From Kineosporiaceae bacterium (lineage in GTDB: Bacteria > Actinomycetota > Actinomycetes > Actinomycetales > Kineosporiaceae), in contig JAEUJN010000088.1 in the NCBI GenBank assembly GCA_016794595.1, positions 1-37,825 of the forward strand: 37,825 bases of DNA. The letters are read 5' to 3'. Below are positions 30,122 through 37,825 of the stretch, in pieces; within the stretch, counting starts at the first letter, position 1; each line of letters opens with the position of its first letter. Under the pieces are notes generated by a model, which saw only the letters and a program-made list of their open reading frames with translations, was not told the DNA's origin and made no database searches. The position numbers were made by a program, and so were the translations under genes.

Positions 30122-33100
30122 GTGTGGGATCAGACACGTGTAGTGGCAATCGTGTCGGTGACCGAGATCCTCGGACTCGAACGGGTCCTGGAAGCTGTGT
30201 ACGGACAGACCCGCCGTCCGGACACGGTGCTCGCCGTCCTGCACCCCAGTCTGGCCGACCCCGAGCAGGCGCGCCGCGTGCTCGGCGCCCACGGGGTGCC
30301 CGTGGCCGAACAGCCCGAGCCGACCGCGACCGCCCGGCAGGCCCCGGCGGCCGGCGGGCACTCCGTGGCCGCATTGACCGCGCAGGTGGCCGCGGCGCTG
30401 CTGCTCGAACCGGACGACGGCTCTCCCGCCGAGCCGGCCGAGCCCGCCCCCGCAGCCGAAGGCCCGGAGGGGCTCGCGATCCAGCAGGAGGACGGCACCG
30501 GCGCGCCCCCCGGGGCGGACGACGTCCGCGGGCAGTGGCTGTGGCTGCTGCGCTCGGATACCGCACCGTCCGTCGAGGCCCTGGAACGCCTGCTCGCCGT
30601 GGTCGAGACCTCCCCGTCGGTGGCGGTTGCCGGCTGCAAGCAGGTCGAGTGGGACGACGAGCAGAGACTGCTCGACGTCGGCATCACCACTTCTCGCCTC
30701 GGCGCGGTGATCACCGGGCTGGATCGGGGTGAGCTCGACCAGGGCCAGCACGACCTGCGCAGTGACGTCCTGGCGGTGCGGACCGGCGGAATGCTGGTCC
30801 GCCGCGATGTCTGGGCCGATCTGGGTGGGCCCGATCGCGCCCTGACCGGCGCCCACGACGATCTCGAGTTCTGCCGCCGGGTGCACCTGTGCGGACACCG
30901 GGTGGTGGTCGTTCCCGGTGCCGTCATCGCCGCGGCGTCCACCAGCGCCTGCCAGGGACTGCGCGCCGAGCGTCGCGACGCCCTTCTGCTGCGCCTGGTC
31001 TGGACCCGCTGGTGGCTGGTGCCGGCGGCGGTGGTCTGGTCGGTGCTCGCCGGGCTGGTGCGGTCACTGACCCGGCTGGTGATGAAGCAACCCGGGGACA
31101 GCCTCGACGAGCTGCTCTGCGCCGCCGAGGTGCTCCTCCGGCCGGCGCGCTGGATCGGGGCCCGCCGCCGGATCCGCAGGGTCCGCAGCGTGCCGGTCTC
31201 GGCGGTGCGCCCGCTCGGGGCCTCAGGCCGGGCGCTGGCGCGCCAGCGCCGGGACGAGATCACCTCCTGGATCCGCCCCTCGTCGCGCAGCCGCCCCTCG
31301 CTGCCGGGGGTGGTCACGCCACCGCCGGGACGCCGGGTCGCCCGGTTGGCGCTGGTCGGCCTGCCCGCCCTGATCGCCGGGCTGCTCTCCGGCCGGCACC
31401 TGCTGCGCGGCGGGGCCTCGACCGACCTGGTCAGTGGCGTGCTGCCCCCGATGCCGAACTCCGCCGGGCAGTTGTGGACCTCCGCCACCGGATCCTGGCG
31501 ACCGATCGGGCTCGGCGTGAGCGCCGGCGCCGATCCCGCCGCCGGCCTGCTCGCGCTGCTCTCGCTGCCCCTGGGGGACCCCGGGCGCCTGGTCGGGCTG
31601 CTCCTGCTGGCGGGTCCGGCCCTGGCCGCCGCGATCGCCTTCGCGGTCACCGCGAGCCTGACCGGATCCCGGCCCACTCGGTGGTTCGTGGCCCTGACCT
31701 GGTCGGCGGCGCCCTCGCTGTGGGCCGCGGTGACCACCGGGCGCCCCACCGCCGTCCTCGTTCACCTCCTGTTGCCGGTGCTCGCCCTGACCTGCTGGAG
31801 GGCCCTGGCCGGGGGGTCGATCGCGGCGGCGGCGGCCGCCGGGCTGGTGCTGACCGCCGTGATCGCTGCCGCGCCGATCACCGCCCCGGCGCTGGTGGTG
31901 ATGCTCGGCCTGGCCGGCGCGGTCGCCGTGGCGCTGCACGGGTGGCGGCGGGTGCCGGTCGCCGCGCTCGCACTGGTGCCTCCCGCGGCGCTGCTGCTGC
32001 CGTGGTGGGTTGCCGTGGCGCGCCGTCCGCGGTTGCTGCTGGCCGATGTCGGGGACTGGGCAGGCACGCCGTCCGCGCCCTGGTGGCACCTGCTCCTGCT
32101 CCCCGAGGGTCCCGAGCAGGTGTTCTCGCTCGGGGGGCCGCCGGCCGACCTGATCGGCAGCACCTACCTGTCCCAGGCGATCGGCCAGCCGCTGCCCCCG
32201 GTCGTCGGCGACCTGCCGGTGAGCGTGGTGATCGCCGTCGTGGTGGCCCTGGCCCTGGCCGCGGTGGTGATCCTGCTGGCATCCCTGGCCCTGCTGCGCC
32301 GGGGACGTCCCGGCGTGGTCGCGATCCTCGGCTGGCTGACCGCCCTGGCCGGGCTGGGCATGGCGCTCGCCGGGGAGCGGCTCTCCCCGGCGGGTCGGCC
32401 CACCTGGTCCGGCCCGGCGATGTCCCTGGCGATGCTGGGGCTGCTGATGGGTGCGGTGGTCGCCCTGCCCCGGCTGGGTCGGCGGGTGCGGACCGCGCGG
32501 GCCTGGCGCCGCCGGCTGCTGACCCCGCTGCTCGCCGCCGTGGCAGTGCCTGCGGCGGTCGCGCTGATCGTGGTGGCCACCGGCCCGGCACCGAACCAGC
32601 CGGACGCCGTCCGCCGGGCCCGCACGGACGTGCTGCCCACCGTGGTGTCCGCCGAGGGCAGTGGACCGGGTGCCACCCGAACCCTGGTCCTGGTCGCCGA
32701 CGGGCAGCGGATCCGCTGGTCGATCGCCCGCGGGGGCGTGCAGCGCTGGGGTGAGGACTCGGCCGAGCGCCGTCTGGACACGCGGGCGGTCAGCCGGGCC
32801 GACGCCGTCGTGCTGCCGGTGCTCTCGGGCCTGCTCTCGCCCGCTCCTCGCGACGTGCGGGCCGGCCTGGCCGAACTGGGCGTCGGCAGCGTGGTGCTGC
32901 TCGAGCCGTTGAACGAGACGGTGCAACAGGCCCTGGACGGCGCCCCCGGCCTGGTCCGGGTGAACGCCGGCACCGCGAGGGCCATGTGGCGGGTCGACCC
33001 GGTGGCCGGTGACCGGGTGAGCAGCCGAGCCCATCGGGTGCGAGTGGTCGAGGCGGACGGCACGGTGAGCGCCGTCCTGCCGAGCTCCGAGGACGGGGTC

Positions 33101-33700
33101 GGGGTCGACACGGACCTTCCCGCAGGCCGGGCCGGGCGCAGGGTCGTGCTGGCCGACGCCACCGATCCCGGGTGGCAGGCCACCTACAACGGGGTGGCGC
33201 TGGCGGGCGAGCCGGCCGGGCGCTCGGGCGGCTCGGCCTGGGCGCAGGCGTTCCTCCTGCCCGCGCAGGCCGGGAACCTCCGGATCGAACACCGGGGACC
33301 GGCCCCCTGGGTCGAGTCCTCCTGGGCGAACGGCTCCCGGGCCGCCGTCGGGGTGCTCGCCATCCTGCTGGCGTTGCCCCTGCCGACCGTGCGCCGCCGG
33401 ATCGCGCCCCCGCCGGCGCCGCGCGCCACCCACCCGGTCGAACGCGACCCGGACGCGGTCAGCGAGGTGCGCCCGGCGCCGCGGATCTTCGATCTCGACC
33501 ACCCCGAGGACGGCGAACTGCCCGCGCTGGGGGTCCCGCTCGGTCTCATCGACGCCACGCGGCCCAGCGCCCCGGGCGAGGTGGCCGACCGTGACGAGCC
33601 GACCGGCCCGGCTGAGCCGCAGCGCCCGGACGAGCCGCGCGACCCGGATGGGCCCCACCACCCGGACGGGCCGGACGAGCCCTCGCTGAGGCCGTCGTGA
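30122..33700 (+). CDS. Large GT2-domain membrane protein next to whiB
   Basis: About 1192 residues. An N-terminal GT2-like domain (about 1-290: VVAIVSVTEILGLERVLEAV, VAGCKQVEWDDEQRLLDVG, TSRLGAVITGLDRGELDQGQHD, GGMLVRRDVW, AHDDLEFCRRV) is followed by about a dozen membrane spans, an extracytoplasmic region (about 820-1060) and a charged Pro/Asp tail. The usual LLHDD motif of relatives is LLRSD here (Ser145, Asp146), so the first acidic metal ligand is missing. GTG 30122 is chosen from the leaderless -10; ATG 30065 and ATG 30110 are longer options lacking family support. It is conserved beside whiB in many actinobacteria, where its glycan is unknown. The stop overlaps the DUF5719 start. Confidence 0.85.
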   Translation: MWDQTRVVAIVSVTEILGLERVLEAVYGQTRRPDTVLAVLHPSLADPEQARRVLGAHGVPVAEQPEPTATARQAPAAGGHSVAALTAQVAAALLLEPDDGSPAEPAEPAPAAEGPEGLAIQQEDGTGAPPGADDVRGQWLWLLRSDTAPSVEALERLLAVVETSPSVAVAGCKQVEWDDEQRLLDVGITTSRLGAVITGLDRGELDQGQHDLRSDVLAVRTGGMLVRRDVWADLGGPDRALTGAHDDLEFCRRVHLCGHRVVVVPGAVIAAASTSACQGLRAERRDALLLRLVWTRWWLVPAAVVWSVLAGLVRSLTRLVMKQPGDSLDELLCAAEVLLRPARWIGARRRIRRVRSVPVSAVRPLGASGRALARQRRDEITSWIRPSSRSRPSLPGVVTPPPGRRVARLALVGLPALIAGLLSGRHLLRGGASTDLVSGVLPPMPNSAGQLWTSATGSWRPIGLGVSAGADPAAGLLALLSLPLGDPGRLVGLLLLAGPALAAAIAFAVTASLTGSRPTRWFVALTWSAAPSLWAAVTTGRPTAVLVHLLLPVLALTCWRALAGGSIAAAAAAGLVLTAVIAAAPITAPALVVMLGLAGAVAVALHGWRRVPVAALALVPPAALLLPWWVAVARRPRLLLADVGDWAGTPSAPWWHLLLLPEGPEQVFSLGGPPADLIGSTYLSQAIGQPLPPVVGDLPVSVVIAVVVALALAAVVILLASLALLRRGRPGVVAILGWLTALAGLGMALAGERLSPAGRPTWSGPAMSLAMLGLLMGAVVALPRLGRRVRTARAWRRRLLTPLLAAVAVPAAVALIVVATGPAPNQPDAVRRARTDVLPTVVSAEGSGPGATRTLVLVADGQRIRWSIARGGVQRWGEDSAERRLDTRAVSRADAVVLPVLSGLLSPAPRDVRAGLAELGVGSVVLLEPLNETVQQALDGAPGLVRVNAGTARAMWRVDPVAGDRVSSRAHRVRVVEADGTVSAVLPSSEDGVGVDTDLPAGRAGRRVVLADATDPGWQATYNGVALAGEPAGRSGGSAWAQAFLLPAQAGNLRIEHRGPAPWVESSWANGSRAAVGVLAILLALPLPTVRRRIAPPPAPRATHPVERDPDAVSEVRPAPRIFDLDHPEDGELPALGVPLGLIDATRPSAPGEVADRDEPTGPAEPQRPDEPRDPDGPHHPDGPDEPSLRPS

Positions 33701-35301
33701 ACGGCCGGGTGCGGGGACTGCTGGTGCTGCCGGTCGCCGCCGGGGCAGCGGTCGGGATGACCCTGGCCGCCCAGGCAGCCGGGGTCGCCAGACCCGGTGC
33801 GGCCCGGCCGGTCACCCTGGCCCTGTCCTCGGCATCGCCGGCACTGATCTGCCCCGGTCCGGAGAGCCTGCTGGCGCCGTCCGGGGGATCCACGGTGACC
33901 CCGACCGGGCCCGTCACGGTCAGCGCCGCCGCACTCGCCGGGACCGGATCGGCGGTGCAGCGGGCCAGCCTGGGGGCGCTCGGCTCGACGGCCGCGTTCG
34001 CCACCGTCCCGCTGCGTGCGGTCCCTGCCGGCGCCGTCTCGGCCGATGCTCCCGGTGGGAGTGCCACGGCCGTGGCCCGGCGAACGCTGTCCGGTGCCGG
34101 GGCCGTCCGGCTGGACGTCGCGCCGGCCCCGCCCGACAGCGACCCGGCCACGCCGGTGGCGACCTCGGCCCTCCAGGTTGCTGTCTCCCCGTCCGGCGAC
34201 CTGCGGGGACTGTCCGCCCTCGCCTGCCCGTCGGTGGCCAACCGCACCTGGCTGATCGGGGGTGGCACGGCTGCGGGGGAGCGGACCCGGCTGGTGCTGA
34301 CCAATCCGACGGCGAGTGCGGCGTTGCTCGATGTCGTGGTGCACGGCCGGCAAGGGGTGGTCGACGCTGCCGCCGGGGAGGGGCTGGTCGTCCCGGCCGG
34401 ACGCCAGGTGGTGCAGTTCGTGGACGCCCTGGCCCCGGACGCCGGTCCGATCGCGATCGAGGTCGTGGCCCGCACCGGGAGGGTTGCGGCGAGCCTGCAC
34501 CATGCCCGGCTCAACGGGTTCACCCCGGGGGGCGTCGATGCCGTGGTGGCCGCCGCGCCGCCCGCACGCACCCAGGTGGTCCCCGGGCTCGACCTCGCCC
34601 CGCCGGGTCGTGGGGCGGTCCGGGTGGCGGTTCCGGGTGCCCGGGAGGCCGTGGTGCGGGTGGAGTTGCTGGATGCCGCCGGGTCGCGCACGCCCGGCCA
34701 GGCCGTGATGACCGTCCCCGCCGGCGCGGTGCGAGAGCTGCCCCTCGTGGTCTCCGAGGACCTGCCCGCCGGGCGCTACACCGCGGTGGTGGAGGCGGAC
34801 GAACCCGTGGTGGCCGGAGCGATCGTCACCCGTACCGTCGCCGGGGGAGAGATCGCCGGGACCCCGCAGTCCGTGGGCAAGACGGTGCCGCCCGGTGACC
34901 TGGCCTGGGCGGCCGCCACCCAGCCGGTGCGCGGCACGGTGGTGCTGGCGGCGCCACCACCCGGGGTCTCGGCCCGGCTGGTGCTCGCCGTCCCCGCCGG
35001 GGCGGGCGAGCCGCCGGCGGTCGAGCTGACCGAGGTCGCCTCGTCCGGCACGCCGGGGGCGCCACGGTCGCTGACCCTGCGGGCCGGCCGGCAGCTCGAG
35101 GTGCCGCTCGGTGCCGATCTCGGTGCCGTGATCCTGCGGCTGACCGGCGGGTCCTCGACCGTCGCGGTGCACGGCGCGCTGACCCTCGAGGCGTCCGACC
35201 CGGCCGGCTCGATGATCTCCGCGGTGCCGCTGCGGCCGGGGCCATCGGACCCCGCGGCACCGCCGAGCGTGGTCCAAGACCCGAGGGTGGGACTGGACTG
35301 A
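33697..35301 (+). CDS. DUF5719 family secreted or anchored protein
   Basis: 534 residues. GTG 33697 overlaps the upstream TGA (GTGA), so it is translated with the large GT2. The N-terminus is a signal sequence or anchor (GLLVLPVAAGAAVGMTLAAQ). The rest is beta-rich with a family stretch near the middle (NRTWLIGGGTAAGERTRLVLTNP, VDALAPDAGPIAIEVVA, SLHHARLNGFTPGGVD). It recurs directly downstream of this GT2 in actinobacteria, so the two probably act together at the cell surface. No catalytic motif is visible and the molecular function is unknown. It is convergent with the Rv3259-like gene, with 54 bp between stops. Confidence 0.83.
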   Translation: MNGRVRGLLVLPVAAGAAVGMTLAAQAAGVARPGAARPVTLALSSASPALICPGPESLLAPSGGSTVTPTGPVTVSAAALAGTGSAVQRASLGALGSTAAFATVPLRAVPAGAVSADAPGGSATAVARRTLSGAGAVRLDVAPAPPDSDPATPVATSALQVAVSPSGDLRGLSALACPSVANRTWLIGGGTAAGERTRLVLTNPTASAALLDVVVHGRQGVVDAAAGEGLVVPAGRQVVQFVDALAPDAGPIAIEVVARTGRVAASLHHARLNGFTPGGVDAVVAAAPPARTQVVPGLDLAPPGRGAVRVAVPGAREAVVRVELLDAAGSRTPGQAVMTVPAGAVRELPLVVSEDLPAGRYTAVVEADEPVVAGAIVTRTVAGGEIAGTPQSVGKTVPPGDLAWAAATQPVRGTVVLAAPPPGVSARLVLAVPAGAGEPPAVELTEVASSGTPGAPRSLTLRAGRQLEVPLGADLGAVILRLTGGSSTVAVHGALTLEASDPAGSMISAVPLRPGPSDPAAPPSVVQDPRVGLD

Positions 35302-35355
35302 GACCGGGGCACGCCGGACCGGTCCGATGCCAGGACGCGCAGGATCGCGCGGGGA

Positions 35356-35844
35356 TCAGGATCCGCCGTAGCGCGGGTCGATCTCCTCCGGGCGGCGACC
35401 CAGCAGGTGGGCCACCTGCTCCACCACCACATCGTGGACCAGTGCAGGCAGCTCGACGCCGTCCCCGGTACGCGACTCCACCGGGCGCCGGTAGATCACG
35501 ACGCGGTGCGGCAGGTCCGCGTGCGCCGGGAAGGATCGCCCCAGGGGTACCGCTCCGTGTTCCCAAGGGGCCGGGTCGGACGGCGGGACGTCCTCGACGG
35601 CGAACTCGATCCCGTCCAGCTCGCTCGGCCAGGTGCGCTCGAGCTGCTCGACGGCGTCCAGCACGGCGGAGTCGAAACGGTCCTTGCGGCTCTTCCAGGC
35701 CGGTACCCCACGAGGCAGGACGGGTCCCCGGTGCCCTCGGCCGTGGCGGTCCCGGTGGCGTCGGACGCCGGCGCCGGGCGGCGCAGGCCGGTCCTCGGGC
35801 CGCTGGTCGGGCCGGTGGTCTGGCCGGTGATCGGGCAGGGACAC
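35356..35844 (-). CDS. Metallopeptidase-family protein (PF06262, Rv3259 type) lacking HExxH
   Basis: 162 residues. The core starts at GPVLPRGVPAWKSRKDRFD and resembles M. tuberculosis Rv3259 (RGPLLPPTVPGWRSRAERFD, from memory). PF06262 members classically carry HExxH; here the corresponding place reads LVHDVVVEQVAHLLG, with no HExxH, so zinc peptidase activity is doubtful. The first 20 residues (DHRPDHRPDQRPEDRP) come from a 12-bp repeat and are not conserved. GTG 35844 lies 6 nt after TAGCCT, a leaderless start. It is divergent from DUF3499, as in the whiB2 locus of mycobacteria. Its role is unknown. Confidence 0.82.
   Translation of the reverse strand: MSLPDHRPDHRPDQRPEDRPAPPGAGVRRHRDRHGRGHRGPVLPRGVPAWKSRKDRFDSAVLDAVEQLERTWPSELDGIEFAVEDVPPSDPAPWEHGAVPLGRSFPAHADLPHRVVIYRRPVESRTGDGVELPALVHDVVVEQVAHLLGRRPEEIDPRYGGS
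35790..35837 (-). repeat. 4 x 12-bp tandem repeat at the 5' end of the Rv3259-type gene
   Basis: Units of GGTGATCGGGCA type (plus strand) encode Asp-His-Arg-Pro repeats directly after the start codon. The frame is kept. Confidence 0.75.
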
Positions 35845-35850
35845 CCGGCC

Positions 35851-35856
35851 AGGCTA
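35851..35856 (-). promoter_or_regulatory. -10 element of the Rv3259-type gene
   Basis: TAGCCT on the minus strand, 6 nt before GTG 35844. It lies back to back with the DUF3499 promoter, 38 bp away. Confidence 0.5.
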
Positions 35857-35894
35857 TCCCGGCGCGCCGGGCCGTCGGCGGTGGCCCGGGCCGG

Positions 35895-35900
35895 TACTGT
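35895..35900 (+). promoter_or_regulatory. -10 element of the DUF3499 gene
   Basis: TACTGT fits TANNNT and lies 7 nt before GTG 35908. The spacing suggests a leaderless transcript. Confidence 0.5.
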
Positions 35901-35907
35901 CCGGCAG

Positions 35908-36291
35908 GTGGGTGCTGTGCGGCAGTGTTCGCGGACGGCGTGCGGCCGGCCCGCCGTCGCCACCTTGACCTACGTCTACTCCGACTCCACCGCCGTGCTC
36001 GGCCCACTGGCCAGCTATGCCGAACCGCACTGCTACGACCTGTGCGCGGCCCACGCCGAGCGGCTCACCGTCCCCCGGGGCTGGGAGGTGGTGCGGTTGT
36101 CGACCGAGCCGTTCGAACCGCCCGCACCCTCCCACGATGACCTGCTGGCGCTCGCGGACGCCGTCCGCGAGGCCGCCCGGGTGCGTCCCGACCCCGAGCC
36201 TGCCGCCAGCCGGATGCGTGAGGCCGCGGCGTCCTCGGTGGAGATCGGCCGGCGGGGTCACCTCCGGGTGTTGCGCGACCCCGGGCACTGA
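35908..36291 (+). CDS. DUF3499 family small protein with paired cysteines
   Basis: About 127 residues. The family core is CSRTACGRPAVATLTYVYSD followed by STAVLGPLASYAEPH and CYDLCAAHAERLTVPRGWE. Four cysteines (Cys7, Cys12, Cys42, Cys46) probably bind zinc. GTG 35908 is chosen from the -10 spacing; GTG 35917 would give the start VRQCS, closer to relatives that begin MRRCS, and remains possible. It corresponds to Rv3258c in the whiB2 neighbourhood. The last 40 residues vary. The function is not known. Confidence 0.88.
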   Translation: MGAVRQCSRTACGRPAVATLTYVYSDSTAVLGPLASYAEPHCYDLCAAHAERLTVPRGWEVVRLSTEPFEPPAPSHDDLLALADAVREAARVRPDPEPAASRMREAAASSVEIGRRGHLRVLRDPGH

Positions 36292-36433
36292 GTTCGGTCC
36301 GGCTCCAGCCCGGCTCCAGGTCCGGTTCGCCCCGGACACGCCCGGTGCTCAAGTCGCCCCCTGTTCGGGCCGAGGCACAGGAGGTCACCCGAACGGCGCT
36401 TGCGGGCGCCCGTGGTTCCGAGGAGATCACCTG

Positions 36434-36811
36434 ATGTCGGTTCGCGCCGCCGCCGCGACTCACCCTGCTCGCCCGACCCGCACCCCGACCCACAGCCCGA
36501 ACCTCACCGCCCACCCGGCCCATCCCCATCAGGCCCACCCGGCCCACCCGGTCCGCACGCCACGTCGCCGGGGCCGGGGGCGGATCGACATCGTCCACCC
36601 GCCGCTCGGTTCGCTGACCCAGCGGGACCACCGGCCGGGCGCCTCCTGCCAGGCGTGCGGGTCGGTGCACGTGACCCGGCTGTCGATGAACCTCACCGAC
36701 GGCACGCCGGTCGACTTCACCTCCTGCCACCACTGCGAGCACAAGACCTGGGAGCACGCCGGAGCCACGCTGTCCGTGGACGGCGTACTCGACCGCACCC
36801 GCAAGCCCTGA
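36434..36811 (+). CDS. Small zinc-ribbon protein of the DUF3499 neighbourhood
   Basis: 125 residues. ATG 36434 has AGGAG 8 nt upstream. The first 45 residues are rich in His, Pro and Thr and low in complexity. The conserved C-terminal part has CQAC (Cys72, Cys75) and CHHC (Cys98, Cys101) about 22 residues apart, with HVTRLSMNLTDGTPVDFTSC between, a zinc-ribbon arrangement, ending VDGVLDRTRKP. Similar short proteins lie beside DUF3499 in other actinobacteria, as I recall. Its partner, DNA or protein, is unknown. Between it and DUF3499 (36292-36433), GTTCGGG and CCCGAAC (36363-36394) form a 7-bp inverted repeat of unknown meaning. Confidence 0.75.
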   Translation: MSVRAAAATHPARPTRTPTHSPNLTAHPAHPHQAHPAHPVRTPRRRGRGRIDIVHPPLGSLTQRDHRPGASCQACGSVHVTRLSMNLTDGTPVDFTSCHHCEHKTWEHAGATLSVDGVLDRTRKP

Positions 36812-36855
36812 CCTGCAGGGTCGGCCGGTTCGGCTCGCCTGGCTCAGCCGTCCGG

Positions 36856-36911
36856 GTTCAGCTGGTCGGGCTCAGCTCGTCGGGCTCAGCTCGTCTGGCT
36901 CAGGTCGCCGG
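36856..36911. repeat. 4 x 14-bp tandem repeat over the 3' end of the hydrolase gene
   Basis: Four copies of GCTCAGCTCGTCGG with changes. The stop codon of the minus-strand hydrolase gene (36886-36888) lies in the third copy, so the last residues of the protein are repeat-derived. The 14-bp unit is not a multiple of three. Confidence 0.85.
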
Positions 36912-37767
36912 GGCTCTCGTGCAGTTCCGCGGCGAAGCCCCGGACCAGGTCGGCGAATCGCTCCGGCTGGTCGAGGTGGGGGAAGTGTCCGGCCTGTTCG
37001 AAGACCTCCAGCCGGGCGGCGGGGAATCGCTCGACCGCGGCCCGGGCGTGCGCCACCGGGATCATGCGGTCGCGTTCGCCCCAGACCAGGAGCACCGGGA
37101 CGGTGATCAACGGGAGCAACTCGGTGGCCGAGACCCGTTGACCCTCGGGGCCGACCACGGAGCGGATGGTGGACAGGAACGCCCGCCGGCTCTCGCCGTC
37201 CGCCAGTTGTTCGAAGCCGTGCCAGGCCTCGGCGACGTCCGTGCTGCCCTTGACCCCGACCATCCGCAGCCCCCGCGCGAGGGCGTTGCCCTGGCGGCGG
37301 GCGAAGCCGGAGGCGAGTACCGGTAGCACCCAGCCGGCGCCCGGCAGGGTCGGGGCGCGCAGCAGGAAGTTGACCTCGGCGCCCAGGCCGCCGGAGGCGA
37401 CCAGCACCAGGCCGGTGACCCGCTGGGGGAACAGATACGTGAACTCGAGCGCGATGCCGCCGCCCAGGGAGTGCCCGACCATCACCGCCTGGTCGATGCC
37501 GAGCAGGTCGAGCAGGTCCCGGACGACGCCCGCGTGCCCCCCGAGGGAGTAGTCCGCGGCTGGCCTGGCGGTGCTGTTGCCGTGGCCGAACAGGTCGGGC
37601 GCGACCACGGTGTGGGTGTGCGCCATCACCTCGGCAAGGTGCCGCCAGATCCGGTGCGAGCCGAGCACCCCGTGCAGGAACACCAGTGGGGGACCGCTCC
37701 CGGCGTGCACGTAGTGCACGTCGTGTCCGTGCAACCGGCAGGTCGCCGACGTCAGTGTCTGGGGCAT
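36886..37767 (-). CDS. Alpha/beta hydrolase
   Basis: 293 residues, normal for the fold. The catalytic triad is Ser100 (GHSLGGG), Asp233 (VWGERDRMIP) and His261 (AGHFPHLDQP); the oxyanion-hole HGVLGS is at 32-37. The cap region (EVNFLLRAPTLPGAGWVLPVLASGF) resembles esterases and C-C hydrolases of the MhpC/BphD class, but the substrate cannot be told. No signal peptide is seen, so it is cytoplasmic. The start is ATG 37767; TAACCA lies 7 nt upstream on this strand as a weak -10. It is convergent with the zinc-ribbon gene across a 14-bp repeat. From 37768 to the window end there is no gene to call. Confidence 0.9.
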   Translation of the reverse strand: MPQTLTSATCRLHGHDVHYVHAGSGPPLVFLHGVLGSHRIWRHLAEVMAHTHTVVAPDLFGHGNSTARPAADYSLGGHAGVVRDLLDLLGIDQAVMVGHSLGGGIALEFTYLFPQRVTGLVLVASGGLGAEVNFLLRAPTLPGAGWVLPVLASGFARRQGNALARGLRMVGVKGSTDVAEAWHGFEQLADGESRRAFLSTIRSVVGPEGQRVSATELLPLITVPVLLVWGERDRMIPVAHARAAVERFPAARLEVFEQAGHFPHLDQPERFADLVRGFAAELHESPGDLSQTS

Positions 37768-37825
37768 CTCACCATGGTTACCTGCCAGTAGCCTTCCGGC
37801 CCTCGGCTGAAGGTCCCAAGCCTGG

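Noticed and set aside
35315-35326. Terminator between DUF5719 and the Rv3259-type gene
   Set aside because: CGGACCGGTCCG is a loopless 12-bp palindrome with no T run; too short to claim as a terminator.

Overview
The window is very GC-rich chromosomal DNA from an actinobacterium. The evidence is strong G/C bias at third codon positions, many GTG starts, a WhiB-family regulator, F420 biosynthesis genes, a DUF3499/Rv3259-type pair, and an apparent preference for leaderless transcription (an A+T-containing -10 hexamer 6-8 nt before an ATG/GTG). The genus cannot be fixed from sequence alone. No RNA genes, CRISPR arrays, insertion sequences or prophage genes were seen.

Layout. 231-1634: secreted SpoIID/LytB-domain protein. 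1768-2653: broken AbiEi-like/DUF559 gene. 2689-4168 (-): scoB-scoA, the two subunits of a 3-oxoacid CoA-transferase. 4381-6831: secreted peptidoglycan amidase with C-terminal cell-wall-binding repeats. 6878-9169: polytopic GT-C-like membrane protein, possibly coupled to an 8-codon leader ORF. 9176-11272 (-): M13 metallopeptidase. 11382-16581: surface-glycan block with a dolichyl-phosphate-sugar-synthase-like GT2, two paralogous PF03706 flippase-like proteins, and between them a glycosyltransferase-methyltransferase fusion. 16578-17552: HhH-GPD DNA glycosylase. 17639-19181: frameshifted GGDEF gene. 19338-21266: secreted heparinase II/III-like protein. 21295-21615 (-): remnant of a DUF222/HNH (13E12-type) gene with an SOS box over its start codon. 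21726-22070 (-): MmcQ/YjbR protein. 22190-22867: cyclase-family protein. 22869-24978 (-): cofD-cofE for coenzyme F420. 25078-27047: MacS/MacR-like two-component system, followed by a DUF2339 membrane protein (27133-29352) with a MacR-like inverted repeat in front of it. 29751-36811: conserved actinobacterial neighbourhood of whiB (WhiB2/WhmD type), large GT2 membrane protein, DUF5719, Rv3259-type protein, DUF3499 and a zinc-ribbon protein. 36886-37767 (-): alpha/beta hydrolase.

The dominant theme is the cell envelope: peptidoglycan hydrolysis (SpoIID-like, amidase), polyprenyl-linked glycan assembly and transfer (GT2, GT-C, PF03706 pair, GT-methyltransferase), a secreted polysaccharide-lyase-like protein, an envelope-type two-component system and the WhiB2 division/septation neighbourhood. 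Three genes look damaged. Two of them carry a one-base gain in a CCC run. The third appears to be an internally deleted SOS-regulated HNH gene. The window also has many short tandem repeats: unit lengths are multiples of three inside genes, but 13 or 14 bp where they sit over the 3' ends of genes.
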